Positions 34,850 to 44,514 are shown, counted from the stretch's first letter. The stretch is DNA of 64,000 nucleotides from Pseudomonas viridiflava (GCF_900602065.1 NZ_UWFN01000347.1:219543-283542), one strand, 5' to 3'. Made by a program: numbers and translations. The notes: generated by a model from the letters alone, not told the origin.

Positions 34850-35293
34850 TCAAAGCGCTTCAACCCGCAATATCGCCCCATCCTGGCCAATCACGCGCAC
34901 TTGCGTGCCCACTGGTGTATCCGGCCCATTGGCCAGCCATACGCTGTCACCGACCTTGATCTTGCCGCGACCGTCGACGATTGCGTCCTGGACGACAAAA
35001 ACACGACCGATCAACTCCTGGCCGCGCATATTCAAACCGGGTTGATCGGAAGGCCGGTTAACCGTGCGCTGACGTCGCCACCAGTACAACGCGGTTAGCA
35101 CCGAGGTCACCGCAAACAGCAGGAACTGAAAGGTCCAGAGCATCCCTGGAATGATGAATGTCATGACGCCTACCGCTGCGGCTGCGACACCCATCCACAA
35201 CAGATAGCCGCCCGCGCCGAACACTTCAAGAATCAACAGCACGGTGCCCAGCCCCAACCAATCCCAGAACGACAGATTTTGCAGGTATTCCAT
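34850..35293 (-). CDS. NfeD-like membrane protein
   Basis: The 147-residue product begins MEYLQNLSFWDWLGLG with membrane helices over residues 10-70. It ends in an OB-fold-like NfeD domain (GQELIGRVFVVQDAIVDGRG, KIKVGDSVWLANGPDTPVGT, VRVIGQDGAILRVE). Such proteins pair with stomatin homologues in membranes; the stomatin-like gene lies 10 bases upstream. ATG 35293 is preferred over an upstream start at 35365, which runs through the end of the neighbour. Confidence 0.9.
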   Translation of the reverse strand: MEYLQNLSFWDWLGLGTVLLILEVFGAGGYLLWMGVAAAAVGVMTFIIPGMLWTFQFLLFAVTSVLTALYWWRRQRTVNRPSDQPGLNMRGQELIGRVFVVQDAIVDGRGKIKVGDSVWLANGPDTPVGTQVRVIGQDGAILRVEAL

Positions 35294-35303
35294 GACGCCC
35301 GCC

Positions 35304-36224
35304 TCAGACCTTCTTGCTGTCGAAAGTGGCCTTGACGATTTCGCCGATGCCACCCACGGCGCCAATGACCTGACTGGCCTCCAGAGGCATCAGGATGACT
35401 TTGCTGTTATTGGCTGAAGCCAGTTTGCCCAGCGCATCGATGTACTTTTGCGCGACGAAGTAATTGACCGCCTGGACGTTACCGCTGGCAATGGCCTCGG
35501 ACACCACCTGAGTGGCCCGCGCTTCGGCCTCGGCTTGACGCTCACGTGCTTCGGACTCCAGAAACGCAGCCTGACGCCCGCCTTCAGCCTCAAGGATCTG
35601 CGCCTGCTTCTTGCCTTCAGCCGTCAGAATCGCCGACGCCCTCAGGCCCTCTGCTTCAAGGATTTGCGCCCGCTTGATCCGCTCGGCTTTCATCTGACCG
35701 GACATGGCGGCCATCAGATCGGCTGGCGGGCTGATGTCCTTGATTTCAATCCGGGTGATCTTGATGCCCCACGGCGCCGTGGCTTCATCCACCGTGCGCA
35801 GCAGTCGTTCGTTGATGTTGTCACGCTGGCTGAGCATCGCATCCAGCTCCATGGAGCCCAGTACGGTACGGATGTTGGTTTGCAGCAAGTTGCGAATGGC
35901 ATGTTCGAGGTTATTCACCTCGTAAGCCGCCTGCGCGGTATTCACCACCTGAAAGAAGCATACCGCATCGATTTGCACCGTTGCGTTGTCAGCGGTGATG
36001 ACTTCCTGCGGGGGAATGTCGAGCACGCTTTCCATGACATTGATCTTGCGCCCGATACGGTCCATCACCGGCACAATGATGTTCAGGCCTGGCTTGAGGG
36101 TTGTCGTGTAGCGGCCAAAGCGCTCGACAGTCCATTGGTAGCCTTGCGGCACAACCTTGAAGCCCATGAAGACGATGGCGATTGCCAGCGCTACGAAGAG
36201 TAAAACCACACTGCCCAGTTGCAT
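35304..36224 (-). CDS. Stomatin/SPFH-family membrane protein
   Basis: The 306-residue protein has one N-terminal anchor (VVLLFVALAIAIVFMGFKVV), an SPFH domain (VPQGYQWTVERFGRYTTTL; NATVQIDAVCFFQVVN; LLRTVDEATAPWGIKITR) and a C-terminal Ala/Glu-rich coiled coil (AERIKRAQILEAEGLRASAI, EARERQAEAEARATQ) ending near EIVKATFDSKKV. It resembles QmcA-type stomatins and probably oligomerises with the NfeD partner in membrane microdomains. Confidence 0.92.
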   Translation of the reverse strand: MQLGSVVLLFVALAIAIVFMGFKVVPQGYQWTVERFGRYTTTLKPGLNIIVPVMDRIGRKINVMESVLDIPPQEVITADNATVQIDAVCFFQVVNTAQAAYEVNNLEHAIRNLLQTNIRTVLGSMELDAMLSQRDNINERLLRTVDEATAPWGIKITRIEIKDISPPADLMAAMSGQMKAERIKRAQILEAEGLRASAILTAEGKKQAQILEAEGGRQAAFLESEARERQAEAEARATQVVSEAIASGNVQAVNYFVAQKYIDALGKLASANNSKVILMPLEASQVIGAVGGIGEIVKATFDSKKV

Positions 36225-36350
36225 AACATTTCCCTGTTGGTCACGAACGTTTATCAGCGAGCTATTTAGTCAGACTTCGGCCACAGAAAGCCAATGATTC
36301 GATGGAATAGTGGTTCAGGATGTGAGCGATTTTCCGTGTGACATAAATTC

Positions 36351-36441
36351 TGTGGGACCGAATTTATTCGGGAAAGCGGTATTTCAGGCGGTGCATAAGC
36401 TGCGAATGTACCGGCCTCTTCGCGAATGAATTCGCTCCCAC
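36351..36441. repeat. Inverted repeat, GTGGGACCGAATTTATTCGGG family
   Basis: The arms TGTGGGACCGAATTTATTCG and the imperfect complement AATGAATTCGCTCCCACGG enclose a centre related to that of the repeat at 29607 (GCGGTATTTCAGGCGGTGCAT). Confidence 0.8.
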
Positions 36442-36496
36442 GGAGATTGGGTTTGCAGGTCAAAATCTCAGACGGTGAACCTCGCTCCAGGCGACC

Positions 36497-38281
36497 TCAG
36501 CGCTGCTCGCTCTGCGGCGTCACGCGCAGTACTTCTTCAAGCGTAGTCAGCCCTGCGGAGACTTTCTGCGCGCCGGACAGACGCAAGCTGCGCATGCCTT
36601 CCTTGAACGCCTGGCGGCGCATTGCAGTGAGGTCAAGATCAGCGCTGATCAGGCCCTGAACGCCATCGGACATCAACATGATTTCATACACACCGGCACG
36701 GCCACGGTAACCGGTATCACGGCACTCCACGCAACCTACTGCCCGATGCGCTCCTGCTGGGACTGGCGCTTGCCACGGACGGGTCAGGCTTTGCCAGTCG
36801 CCCTCGTCGAGTTGCACGGGGGCCTTGCAGTGCGGACACAAGGTTCGCACCAACCGCTGCGCCATCACGCCAAGGATGGTGGCTTTGAGCAAATAATGCG
36901 GCACGCCCAGCTCCAGCATCCGGCTGATCGCACTGGGTGCGTCATTGGTGTGCAGCGTCGAAAGCACCAAGTGACCGGTGAGCGCCGCCTGGATCGCCAT
37001 TTCGGCAGTCTCCAGATCACGTATCTCACCGATCATGATGATGTCCGGGTCTTGTCGCATCAACGCGCGTATACCGCTGGCGAAGGTCAGGTCGATGTTG
37101 TGCTGAACCTGCATCTGGTTGAAAGCGGGCTCGACCATCTCGATAGGGTCTTCGATGGTGCACAGATTGACTTCAGAGGTCGCGAGCATCTTGAGCGTGG
37201 TGTAGAGCGTGGTGGTCTTGCCCGATCCAGTGGGCCCGGTAACCAGAATGATGCCGTTGGGCTGACGGGTCATGCCCTCCCAACGTCGCAAGTCATCGTT
37301 GGAAAAACCCAACTGATCAAAGTTTTTCAGCAGCACTTCCGGATCGAAGATCCGCATGACCATCTTTTCCCCGAACGCTGTAGGCAGCGTCGACAGACGT
37401 AGCTCGACCTCACCGCCATCGGGCGTTGTGGTTTTCACACGCCCGTCCTGAGGTTTGCGCTTCTCGGCAACGTTCATGCGCCCCAGGCTTTTCAAACGGC
37501 TGACAATCGCCATCGTCACCTGTGCGGGAAACTGATAGACATTGTGCAGCACACCATCGATACGGAAGCGCACGGTGCCTTGCTCACGACGGGGTTCGAT
37601 ATGTATGTCGCTGGCCCGTTGCTGGAACGCGTACTGGAACAGCCAGTCGACGATATTGACGATATGCGCGTCGTTCGCGTCGGGTTCCTGATCGCTGGCT
37701 CCCAGCTTGAGCAGCTGTTCAAAATTGCCCATGCCGCTGATTTTCTGATCCGTCGCGGCAGCGCCACTGACGGATTTGGCCAGTCGATAAAACTCCACTG
37801 CAAGTCGCTGAATATCAGTCGGGTTGGCCACCACACGTCGGATTGGCAGCTTCAGTACATGAGTCAGGTCGGCTTCCCAGGCGCACACATAGGGCTGTGC
37901 ACTGGCGATGGTTACAGAATCACGATCCACCGCCACTGCCAGAATTTTGTGGCGCTGGGCAAACGCGTAAGACATCAGCGGGGTAACCGACGCCACCTGG
38001 ATCTTCAACGGGTCAATGCGCAGGTAAGGCTGTCCGCTTTGCGCGGCAAGCCAGGCAGTCAACGTTTCCAGATCCAGCTTGCGCCCCGGGCGCTTGAGGT
38101 CGTCGAGCTGTTGTGTGGCGATAAATTCCAGAGGGTGCAGTTGCAGGTTCGCGGCGCTGCGGCGCTGCGTCAACGCTTGCTCGGCACTGTTCTGGTCAAT
38201 GAACTCTTGGGCGACCAGATCGCGCAGCAGATCATTCAGATCCAGCCAACGGTCCTGTGATGATGAGGCGTGAGCTGACAT
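36497..38281 (-). CDS. GspE/PilB-family secretion ATPase
   Basis: From ATG 38281 (AAAGGAA upstream) the 594-residue protein has a GspE-N domain, then the catalytic ATPase: Walker A GPTGSGKTTT, Asp-box TIEDPIE, Walker B-like DPDIIMIGEIRD, His-box LSTLHTNDA, and a zinc finger of paired Cys (CPHCKAPV; CVECRDTGYRGRAG). It drives either a type II secretion system or a type IV pilus. No other gsp, xcp, hxc or pil gene is in the window, so its machine is unknown. Confidence 0.88.
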   Translation of the reverse strand: MSAHASSSQDRWLDLNDLLRDLVAQEFIDQNSAEQALTQRRSAANLQLHPLEFIATQQLDDLKRPGRKLDLETLTAWLAAQSGQPYLRIDPLKIQVASVTPLMSYAFAQRHKILAVAVDRDSVTIASAQPYVCAWEADLTHVLKLPIRRVVANPTDIQRLAVEFYRLAKSVSGAAATDQKISGMGNFEQLLKLGASDQEPDANDAHIVNIVDWLFQYAFQQRASDIHIEPRREQGTVRFRIDGVLHNVYQFPAQVTMAIVSRLKSLGRMNVAEKRKPQDGRVKTTTPDGGEVELRLSTLPTAFGEKMVMRIFDPEVLLKNFDQLGFSNDDLRRWEGMTRQPNGIILVTGPTGSGKTTTLYTTLKMLATSEVNLCTIEDPIEMVEPAFNQMQVQHNIDLTFASGIRALMRQDPDIIMIGEIRDLETAEMAIQAALTGHLVLSTLHTNDAPSAISRMLELGVPHYLLKATILGVMAQRLVRTLCPHCKAPVQLDEGDWQSLTRPWQAPVPAGAHRAVGCVECRDTGYRGRAGVYEIMLMSDGVQGLISADLDLTAMRRQAFKEGMRSLRLSGAQKVSAGLTTLEEVLRVTPQSEQR

Positions 38282-38388
38282 GCGGATTCCTTTGGACAAT
38301 TCGGTTCAAACGAACCAAGAGTAGCCCCCAGCGTGTCAGTTAATTGGGCATATGCGTACACATGAGTGACGTTTTTTTTCAGCCCGGC

Positions 38389-38736
38389 TCAACCGACGGC
38401 AAGGGAAACCGTTGAGGTTGAGACGTGTGGCTGAGCGACTTGTTCCAGCTCGACTGAACAGACATTGATCAGGCTGCGCATTTTTTCCGCAATGACCTGC
38501 GCCCGATGCCAGGTCAGGTGGGTGACTTCGACGTCGATAGCCAGCACGTCGTCCTGCTGTAAAACGTTGACCTGACGAGGTATCAGGTACTGCATCGCAA
38601 ACAGATTCAACACTCGACACAGAGAATCGGCCTCAGCTTCGATAATGATTTCAAAGCGTGCATAGCAATGAGCATTGTCGGCCGACCAGCTGTCGGGACG
38701 GTGCGGCAGAGAAGTGACGGCTTCGAGATTGGGCAT
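38389..38736 (-). CDS. ACT-like small protein next to an Lrp regulator
   Basis: From ATG 38736 (AGAGG upstream) the 115-residue protein reads YARFEIIIEAEADSLCRVLN, LFAMQYLIPRQVNVLQQDDV, LAIDVEVTHLTWHRAQVIAE, and MRSLINVCSVELE. The beta-alpha-beta-beta-alpha-beta run and the A-D-S-L-x-R-V-L-N-L-F start recall ACT domains such as the IlvH/IlvM subunits. I cannot name a ligand or partner. It is divergent from the Lrp gene 140 bases away, and a shared control is plausible. Confidence 0.6.
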   Translation of the reverse strand: MPNLEAVTSLPHRPDSWSADNAHCYARFEIIIEAEADSLCRVLNLFAMQYLIPRQVNVLQQDDVLAIDVEVTHLTWHRAQVIAEKMRSLINVCSVELEQVAQPHVSTSTVSLAVG

Positions 38737-38875
38737 GTTGGCCTCTGCGATGTCGAGGTTTGAACGATTGAAAGAAATTCTTACATGCAGGAAAAGAAAT
38801 TTCTGGTCCATGATTGGTTGATTTAGTCGCAATAAGACTTATTAATGCTCGCTACTGGCCAATCAGGAAATAATT

Positions 38876-39340
38876 ATGCAAACCGAGCTGGATACATACG
38901 ATCGCAAGATCCTCGCGCTGCTGCAGGAGGACGCTTCGCTGTCCAGCGCGCAAATTGCCGAGCAGGTAGGTTTGTCCCAATCGCCCTGCTGGCGCAGGAT
39001 TCAGCGGCTCAAGGATGAAGGGGTTATTCGCCGTCAGGTTTCCCTGCTGGACCGAAAGAAAATCGGCCTGAACACGCAGATCTTTGCCGAGGTGAAGCTC
39101 AATGCTCACGGGCGCTCGAACTTCACGGAATTCACCGAGGCGATTCGCGGCTTTCCCGAAGTACTGGAGTGTTACGTGCTGATGGGCTCAGTCGACTTTC
39201 TGCTGCGCATCGTGACGCCGGATATCGAGGCTTATGAGCGGTTCTTCTTCGAGAAGCTGTCGCTGGTGCCGGGCATTCAGGAAGTGAATTCGACCGTGGC
39301 CCTGTCGGAGATCAAATCCACGACGAGCTTGCCGGTTTGA
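38876..39340 (+). CDS. Lrp/AsnC-family transcriptional regulator
   Basis: The 154-residue protein has the Lrp helix-turn-helix (LDTYDRKILALLQEDASLSS; QIAEQVGLSQSPCWRRIQRL; EGVIRR) and a C-terminal RAM/AsnC effector domain (IFAEVKLNAHG; ECYVLMGSVDFLLRIV; IQEVNSTVALSEIK). ATG 38876 follows a weak site. It is divergent from the ACT-like gene, a likely target. Confidence 0.92.
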   Translation: MQTELDTYDRKILALLQEDASLSSAQIAEQVGLSQSPCWRRIQRLKDEGVIRRQVSLLDRKKIGLNTQIFAEVKLNAHGRSNFTEFTEAIRGFPEVLECYVLMGSVDFLLRIVTPDIEAYERFFFEKLSLVPGIQEVNSTVALSEIKSTTSLPV

Positions 39341-39347
39341 TGCTCCG

Positions 39348-39437
39348 CCTGTAGGAGCCGAGCTTGCTCGCGATAAGAGCACCACAATGTCCGAATATGA
39401 TGGTGCTCTTATCGCGGGCAAGCCCAGCTCCCACAGG
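39348..39437. repeat. REP/BIME-type inverted repeat, GTAGGAGCCGAGCTTGCTCGC to GCAAGCCCAGCTCCCAC
   Basis: The arms are related but differ: the left has GTAGGAG...TTGCTCGC and the right GCGGGCAAGC...CTCCCAC, as if two repeat families were joined. The central GATAAGAGCACCA and TGGTGCTCTTATC are perfect complements. It lies eight bases after the Lrp stop. Confidence 0.82.
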
Positions 39438-39571
39438 TATGTGTCAGGCCTGCCAATTAATTGATCCAGACCATTGATATTGCAGGCCAAGCGCCAGCTT
39501 CAAAGCTTCGCGTTGGCGTTAGCCATGGATCGTGGCACGATGGCGCGGTTATCGACCGAGATTTTCTGATC

Positions 39572-41074
39572 ATGCCGCAATCCAAAGCCAAGAATCTTTC
39601 CCTGATCGCCGCCATTGACCTTGGCTCGAACAGCTTCCACATGGTGGTGGCCCAAGCCAACTCGGGTGACATCCGCATCCTGGAGCGCCTGGGAGAGAAG
39701 GTTCAGCTGGCTGCCGGCATTAACGAAGAGCGGCAACTCAACGAAGAGTCCATGCAGCGCGGGCTCGATTGCCTGAAGCGCTTCGCGCAACTGATCAACG
39801 GCCTGCCGCTCGGTGCGGTGCGTATCGTGGGTACCAACGCGCTGCGCGAAGCACGCAACCGTAATGAATTCATCGTTCGCGCCGAGGAAATTCTCGGCCA
39901 CCCGGTGGAAGTGATTTCAGGCCGTGAAGAAGCCCGCCTGATTTACCTCGGTGTGTCGCACACACTGGCTGATACCCCCGGGAAACGACTGGTAGCGGAT
40001 ATCGGCGGTGGCAGTACCGAATTCATCATTGGCCAGCGTTTTGAACCGCTGCTGCGCGAAAGCCTGCAGATGGGTTGCGTAAGCTTCACCCAGCGCTACT
40101 TCAAGGACGGCAAGATCACCCCGGCGCGCTACGCACAGGCTTATACCGCTGCACGCCTGGAAATCATGAGCATTGAACACGCCCTGCATCGCCTGAAGTG
40201 GGACGAAGCCATCGGCTCGTCGGGCACTATTCGTGCGATCGGCCTGGCCCTCAAGGCCAACGGTCACGGTTCAGGTGAAGTAAACGCCGATGGCCTGGCC
40301 TGGCTCAAGCGCAAGCTGTTCAAATTGGGTGATGTCGACAAGATCGACTTCGACGGCATCAAGCCGGATCGCCGCTCGATCTTCCCGGCAGGCCTGGCCA
40401 TTCTTGAAGCGATTTTCGATGCGCTGGAGCTGCAGCGTATGGATCACTGCGAAGGTGCGCTGCGTGAGGGTGTGCTGTACGACCTGATGGGTCGCCATCA
40501 TCATGAAGACGTCCGTGAGCGCACTCTGAGCTCGCTGATGGAGCGTTATCACGTAGACCTTGAACAAGCCGCACGTGTGGAACGCAAAGCGCTACACGCG
40601 CTTGAGCAGGTCGCTCACGCTTGGGACCTGGAAGACGACAGCTATCGGGAACTGCTCAGTTGGGCCGCCAAGGTTCATGAGGTGGGTCTGGACATCGCTC
40701 ACTATCACTACCACAAGCATGGCGCTTATCTGATCGAGCACTCCGACCTCTCCGGCTTCTCACGGGAAGATCAGCAAATGCTGGCCCTGCTGGTACGCGG
40801 CCACCGTCGCAATATTCCCAAGGACAAGTTCGCCGACTTCGGCGCAGAGGGCGAGAAACTGATTCGTCTGTGCGTGCTGCTGCGCTTTGCGATCCTGTTT
40901 CATCACATTCGCGGCACGCAAGAAATGCCACAGCCGGTTCTCACCGCCAACGGCAACAATCTTGATGTGGTATTCCCCAAAGGGTGGCTGGAAAACAACC
41001 AACTGACCCAGGCCGACTTCGCGCTGGAAGCGGAGTGGCTGACCCGGGTCGGTATCGTCCTCAGCGTACGCTGA
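39572..41074 (+). CDS. ppx: Exopolyphosphatase
   Basis: The 500-residue protein from ATG 39572 is of the Ppx/GppA class: AAIDLGSNSFHMVVAQ (phosphate loop 1), VRIVGTNALREARNRNEF, EVISGREEARLIYLGVSH, and DIGGGSTEFIIG (loop 2), then an HD-like helical C-terminus. It cuts polyphosphate from the end. Its last 14 bases overlap the end of the convergent ppk. Confidence 0.94.
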   Translation: MPQSKAKNLSLIAAIDLGSNSFHMVVAQANSGDIRILERLGEKVQLAAGINEERQLNEESMQRGLDCLKRFAQLINGLPLGAVRIVGTNALREARNRNEFIVRAEEILGHPVEVISGREEARLIYLGVSHTLADTPGKRLVADIGGGSTEFIIGQRFEPLLRESLQMGCVSFTQRYFKDGKITPARYAQAYTAARLEIMSIEHALHRLKWDEAIGSSGTIRAIGLALKANGHGSGEVNADGLAWLKRKLFKLGDVDKIDFDGIKPDRRSIFPAGLAILEAIFDALELQRMDHCEGALREGVLYDLMGRHHHEDVRERTLSSLMERYHVDLEQAARVERKALHALEQVAHAWDLEDDSYRELLSWAAKVHEVGLDIAHYHYHKHGAYLIEHSDLSGFSREDQQMLALLVRGHRRNIPKDKFADFGAEGEKLIRLCVLLRFAILFHHIRGTQEMPQPVLTANGNNLDVVFPKGWLENNQLTQADFALEAEWLTRVGIVLSVR

Positions 41075-43268
41075 GGACCGGGTTGCTCAGGCGCTCCAGC
41101 AGGGTCGCCTGAACGTTGCGCGCATTCTGATTGCCGGTCGGCGTGCTGCGCACGTAAGTGCCATCTGGCTGCAAGAGCCAGCTGTGGGTGTTGTCGGTCA
41201 GATAAAGCTCCAGCTCTTTCTTCACTCGCAGGATCAGCTTTTTACCCTCTACCGGGAAGCAAGTCTCGACGCGCTTGTCGAGGTTGCGCTCCATCCAGTC
41301 GGCGCTGGACAGGAACATCTGCTCGTCGCCGCCGTTGAGGAAGTAGAAGACCCGCGTGTGCTCCAGGAAGCGACCGATGATCGAGCGCACGTGAATGTTG
41401 TGCGACACACCCGGGATACCCGGACGCAGGCAGCACATGCCGCGCACCACCAGGTCGATGCGCACACCTGACTGGCTGGCCTTGTACAGCGCCCTGATGA
41501 TCTTCGGATCGGTCAGCGAGTTGAATTTGGCAATGATATGCGCCGGCTTACCGTCCACAGCGAACTGTGTTTCCCGGGCAATCATGTCCAGCATGCCCTT
41601 CTTCAGCGTGAACGGGGCATGCAGAAGCTTCTTCATGCGCAGGGTTTTACCCATGCCGATCAACTGACTGAACAGCTTGCCGACGTCTTCGCACAGGGCA
41701 TCATCGGAGGTGAGCAAACTGTAGTCGGTGTACAGACGGGCGTTACCCGCGTGGTAGTTACCTGTCCCGAGGTGCGCGTAACGGACGATTTCGCCTGCTT
41801 CGCGACGCAGTATCAGCATCATCTTGGCGTGAGTCTTGAAGCCCACCACCCCGTAGATCACCACCGCGCCCGCGGCCTGCAGACGGCTGGCCAGTTGCAG
41901 GTTGGACTCTTCGTCAAAACGCGCACGCAACTCGATCACCGCAGTGACCTCTTTACCGTTGCGGGCGGCATCAACCAAGGCATCAACGATTTCCGAGTTC
42001 GCGCCGCTGCGATACAGCGTCTGGCGAACCGCAAGAACGTGCGGGTCTTTGGCGGCCTGACGCAGCAGATCAACCACTGGCGTGAAGGATTCGTAGGGAT
42101 GCAGCAGCAGGATGTCCTGCTTGCCGATCACGTTGAAAATGTTCTCGCTGTTTTGTAGCAGCTTCGGAATGGCCGGAGTGAACGGCTGGTATTGCAGTTC
42201 CGGATGGCTGTCCAGCCCGGTAATGCTGAACAGACGCGTCAGGTTGACCGGGCCATTGACCTGATACAGCTCGGACTCTGCCAGATTGAACTGCTTGAGC
42301 AGGTAATCCGACAGGTGTTTAGGGCAGGTATCGGCCACTTCCAGACGTACCGCATCACCATAACGGCGGGAGAACAACTCGCCACGCAGTGCGCGGGCCA
42401 GGTCTTCTACGTCTTCGGAATCCAGCGCCAGGTCGGCGTTACGGGTCAGACGGAACTGATAGCAGCCCTTGACCTTCATGCCTTGGAACAAGTCGTCAGC
42501 GTGGGCGTGGATCATTGACGAGAGGAAGACAAAGTTGTCGCCAGGACCACTGATCTCTTCCGGCACTTTGATCACGCGAGGCAGCAAACGCGGAGCCGGA
42601 ATGATCGCCAGACCCGAGTCGCGACCGAAGGCGTCGATACCTTCCAGCTCTACGATGAAGTTCAGGCTCTTGTTCACCAGCAGCGGGAACGGGTGAGTCG
42701 GGTCGAGGCCGATCGGTGTAATGATCGGCGCAATTTCGTCACGGAAATAACGACGCACCCAGGCTTTGAGCTTGGCCGTCCAGTGACGACGACGAATGAA
42801 GCGCACCTGATGCTTTTCAAGCTCAGGCAGCAGAATGTCATTGAGGATCGCGTATTGGCGATCAACGTGGCCGTGCACCAGCTCACTGATGCGGGCCAGG
42901 GCCTGATGCGGTTGCAGACCATCGGCGCCGGCTTGTTCACGGGCGAAGGTGATCTGCTTTTTCAGACCGGCGACACGAATTTCGAAGAACTCATCGAGGT
43001 TGCTGGAAAAGATCAGCAGGAACTTGAGCCGCTCCAGCAATGGATAGGACTCATCCAGTGCCTGTTCCAACACGCGAATGTTGAACTTTAGCTGCGACAG
43101 CTCCCGGTGGATGTAGAGACTGCTGTCGTCCAGATTTGGCACAACAATAGCCGGAACCGGCGGCGTCTCGACGATAGCGGGTATGACCTCGACGCTTGGC
43201 TCGACCACAGTAAGAACTTCCTGATCGTTGACTTCAACAGCAGCTTCGGTGAGTCCTTCGGTATTCAT
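41061..43268 (-). CDS. ppk: Polyphosphate kinase 1
   Basis: This 735-residue enzyme polymerises phosphate from ATP. The motifs are SSLYIHRELSQLKFNIRVLE, IFSSNLDEFFEIRV, the phosphorylated-His region YAHLGTGNYHAGNARLYTDY, and ARFDEESNLQ. The N-terminal 45 residues are an acidic Val/Glu/Pro-rich extension (VEVIPAIVETPPVPAIVVP). ATG 43268 follows AGGAAC and lies 16 bases downstream of hemB, so the two are likely co-transcribed. Confidence 0.96.
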   Translation of the reverse strand: MNTEGLTEAAVEVNDQEVLTVVEPSVEVIPAIVETPPVPAIVVPNLDDSSLYIHRELSQLKFNIRVLEQALDESYPLLERLKFLLIFSSNLDEFFEIRVAGLKKQITFAREQAGADGLQPHQALARISELVHGHVDRQYAILNDILLPELEKHQVRFIRRRHWTAKLKAWVRRYFRDEIAPIITPIGLDPTHPFPLLVNKSLNFIVELEGIDAFGRDSGLAIIPAPRLLPRVIKVPEEISGPGDNFVFLSSMIHAHADDLFQGMKVKGCYQFRLTRNADLALDSEDVEDLARALRGELFSRRYGDAVRLEVADTCPKHLSDYLLKQFNLAESELYQVNGPVNLTRLFSITGLDSHPELQYQPFTPAIPKLLQNSENIFNVIGKQDILLLHPYESFTPVVDLLRQAAKDPHVLAVRQTLYRSGANSEIVDALVDAARNGKEVTAVIELRARFDEESNLQLASRLQAAGAVVIYGVVGFKTHAKMMLILRREAGEIVRYAHLGTGNYHAGNARLYTDYSLLTSDDALCEDVGKLFSQLIGMGKTLRMKKLLHAPFTLKKGMLDMIARETQFAVDGKPAHIIAKFNSLTDPKIIRALYKASQSGVRIDLVVRGMCCLRPGIPGVSHNIHVRSIIGRFLEHTRVFYFLNGGDEQMFLSSADWMERNLDKRVETCFPVEGKKLILRVKKELELYLTDNTHSWLLQPDGTYVRSTPTGNQNARNVQATLLERLSNPVLSVR

Positions 43269-43284
43269 GAATGTTCCTGTACGG

Positions 43285-44295
43285 CTATTGCCCTTTTAAC
43301 AGTTCTGCAGCGCGGACGGCGAAATAAGTGAGGATGCCGTCAGCTCCTGCGCGTTTGAAAGCGGTGAGCGATTCGAGAATAACGCCTTCACTGAGCCAGC
43401 CATTCTGAATGGCCGCCATGTGCATCGCGTACTCGCCGCTGACCTGATAAACAAATGTCGGCACCTTGAACTCATCCTTGACCCGATGAAGGATGTCCAG
43501 ATAAGGCATGCCCGGTTTGACCATAACCATGTCCGCGCCTTCAGCCAGATCGGCAGCCACTTCATGCAGCGCTTCGTTGCTGTTGGCCGGGTCCATCTGA
43601 TAGGACGCCTTGTTCGCCTTGCCCAGATTCAACGCCGACCCGACCGCATCACGGAATGGCCCGTAGTAGGCGCTGGCGTACTTGGCCGAGTAGGCCATGA
43701 TCCGCACATTGACGTGGCCAGCCAGTTCAAGCGCTTCACGAATAGCCTGGATTCGACCGTCCATCATGTCGGAGGGTGCCACAACCTGAGCACCGGCATC
43801 GGCATGGGACAGTGCCTGTTTGACCAGTGCATCGACGGTGATGTCGTTCTGCACATAGCCTTCTTCGTCAAGAATGCCGTCCTGACCATGAGTCGTGAAC
43901 GGGTCAAGCGCCACATCAGTGATGACGCCCAGCTCCGGGAAGCGGTCACGCAGCGCGCGGGTAGCGCGCTGGGCAATACCGTCCGGGTTCCAGGCTTCGG
44001 CGCCATCCAGGGTTTTCTTCTCGACCGGAGTGACCGGGAACAGCGCAAGGGCAGGAATGCCCAGCGCAACCCACTTCTGCGCTTCTTCGAGCAGCAGATC
44101 GATACTCAAGCGCTCAACGCCAGGCATCGACGCGACTTCTTCACGACGGTTTTCACCGTCGAGTACGAATACGGGGAGGATCAGGTCATCGACAGTCACA
44201 ACGTTTTCGCGGACCAGACGACGAGAGAAATCATCGCGACGATTGCGGCGCAGGCGGGTAAGAGGAAACAGGCGGTTGGCGGGGGTAAAGCTCAC
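43285..44295 (-). CDS. hemB: Delta-aminolevulinic acid dehydratase (porphobilinogen synthase)
   Basis: The start is GTG 44295 with AGGAG upstream, giving 336 residues. The Schiff-base lysine lies in MVMVKPGMPYLDI and the earlier lysine near RIMAYSAKYASAYYGPF. The metal-site stretch ALDPFTTHGQDGI has Asp in place of Cys, as in the magnesium-dependent Pseudomonas enzymes. It condenses two aminolevulinates into porphobilinogen. It is transcribed in one unit with ppk. Confidence 0.95.
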   Translation of the reverse strand: MSFTPANRLFPLTRLRRNRRDDFSRRLVRENVVTVDDLILPVFVLDGENRREEVASMPGVERLSIDLLLEEAQKWVALGIPALALFPVTPVEKKTLDGAEAWNPDGIAQRATRALRDRFPELGVITDVALDPFTTHGQDGILDEEGYVQNDITVDALVKQALSHADAGAQVVAPSDMMDGRIQAIREALELAGHVNVRIMAYSAKYASAYYGPFRDAVGSALNLGKANKASYQMDPANSNEALHEVAADLAEGADMVMVKPGMPYLDILHRVKDEFKVPTFVYQVSGEYAMHMAAIQNGWLSEGVILESLTAFKRAGADGILTYFAVRAAELLKGQ

Positions 44296-44514
44296 GGCGA
44301 GACTCCTGAGCCCGCGTACACGGGCAAGCGTGACAGTTATAAGCGACCATTATGACTAATGTGTGACAGTCATGGGCCACGTGCGACTCGGGGCCGCAGT
44401 TGAGGCTTTTGCCATTGTCCTTGTAGGAAAGATTAACGTCGAGACACATTTCCACACTTTCCTGAATGCCTTGGCCGAGTTAGGCTGCGCGTTCATTTCG
44501 CCAGCATCCAGACA

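Noticed and set aside
38282..38299. Earlier start of the GspE-type ATPase (MSKGIR)
   Set aside because: It would need an ATT start, and AAAGGAA is placed for ATG 38281.
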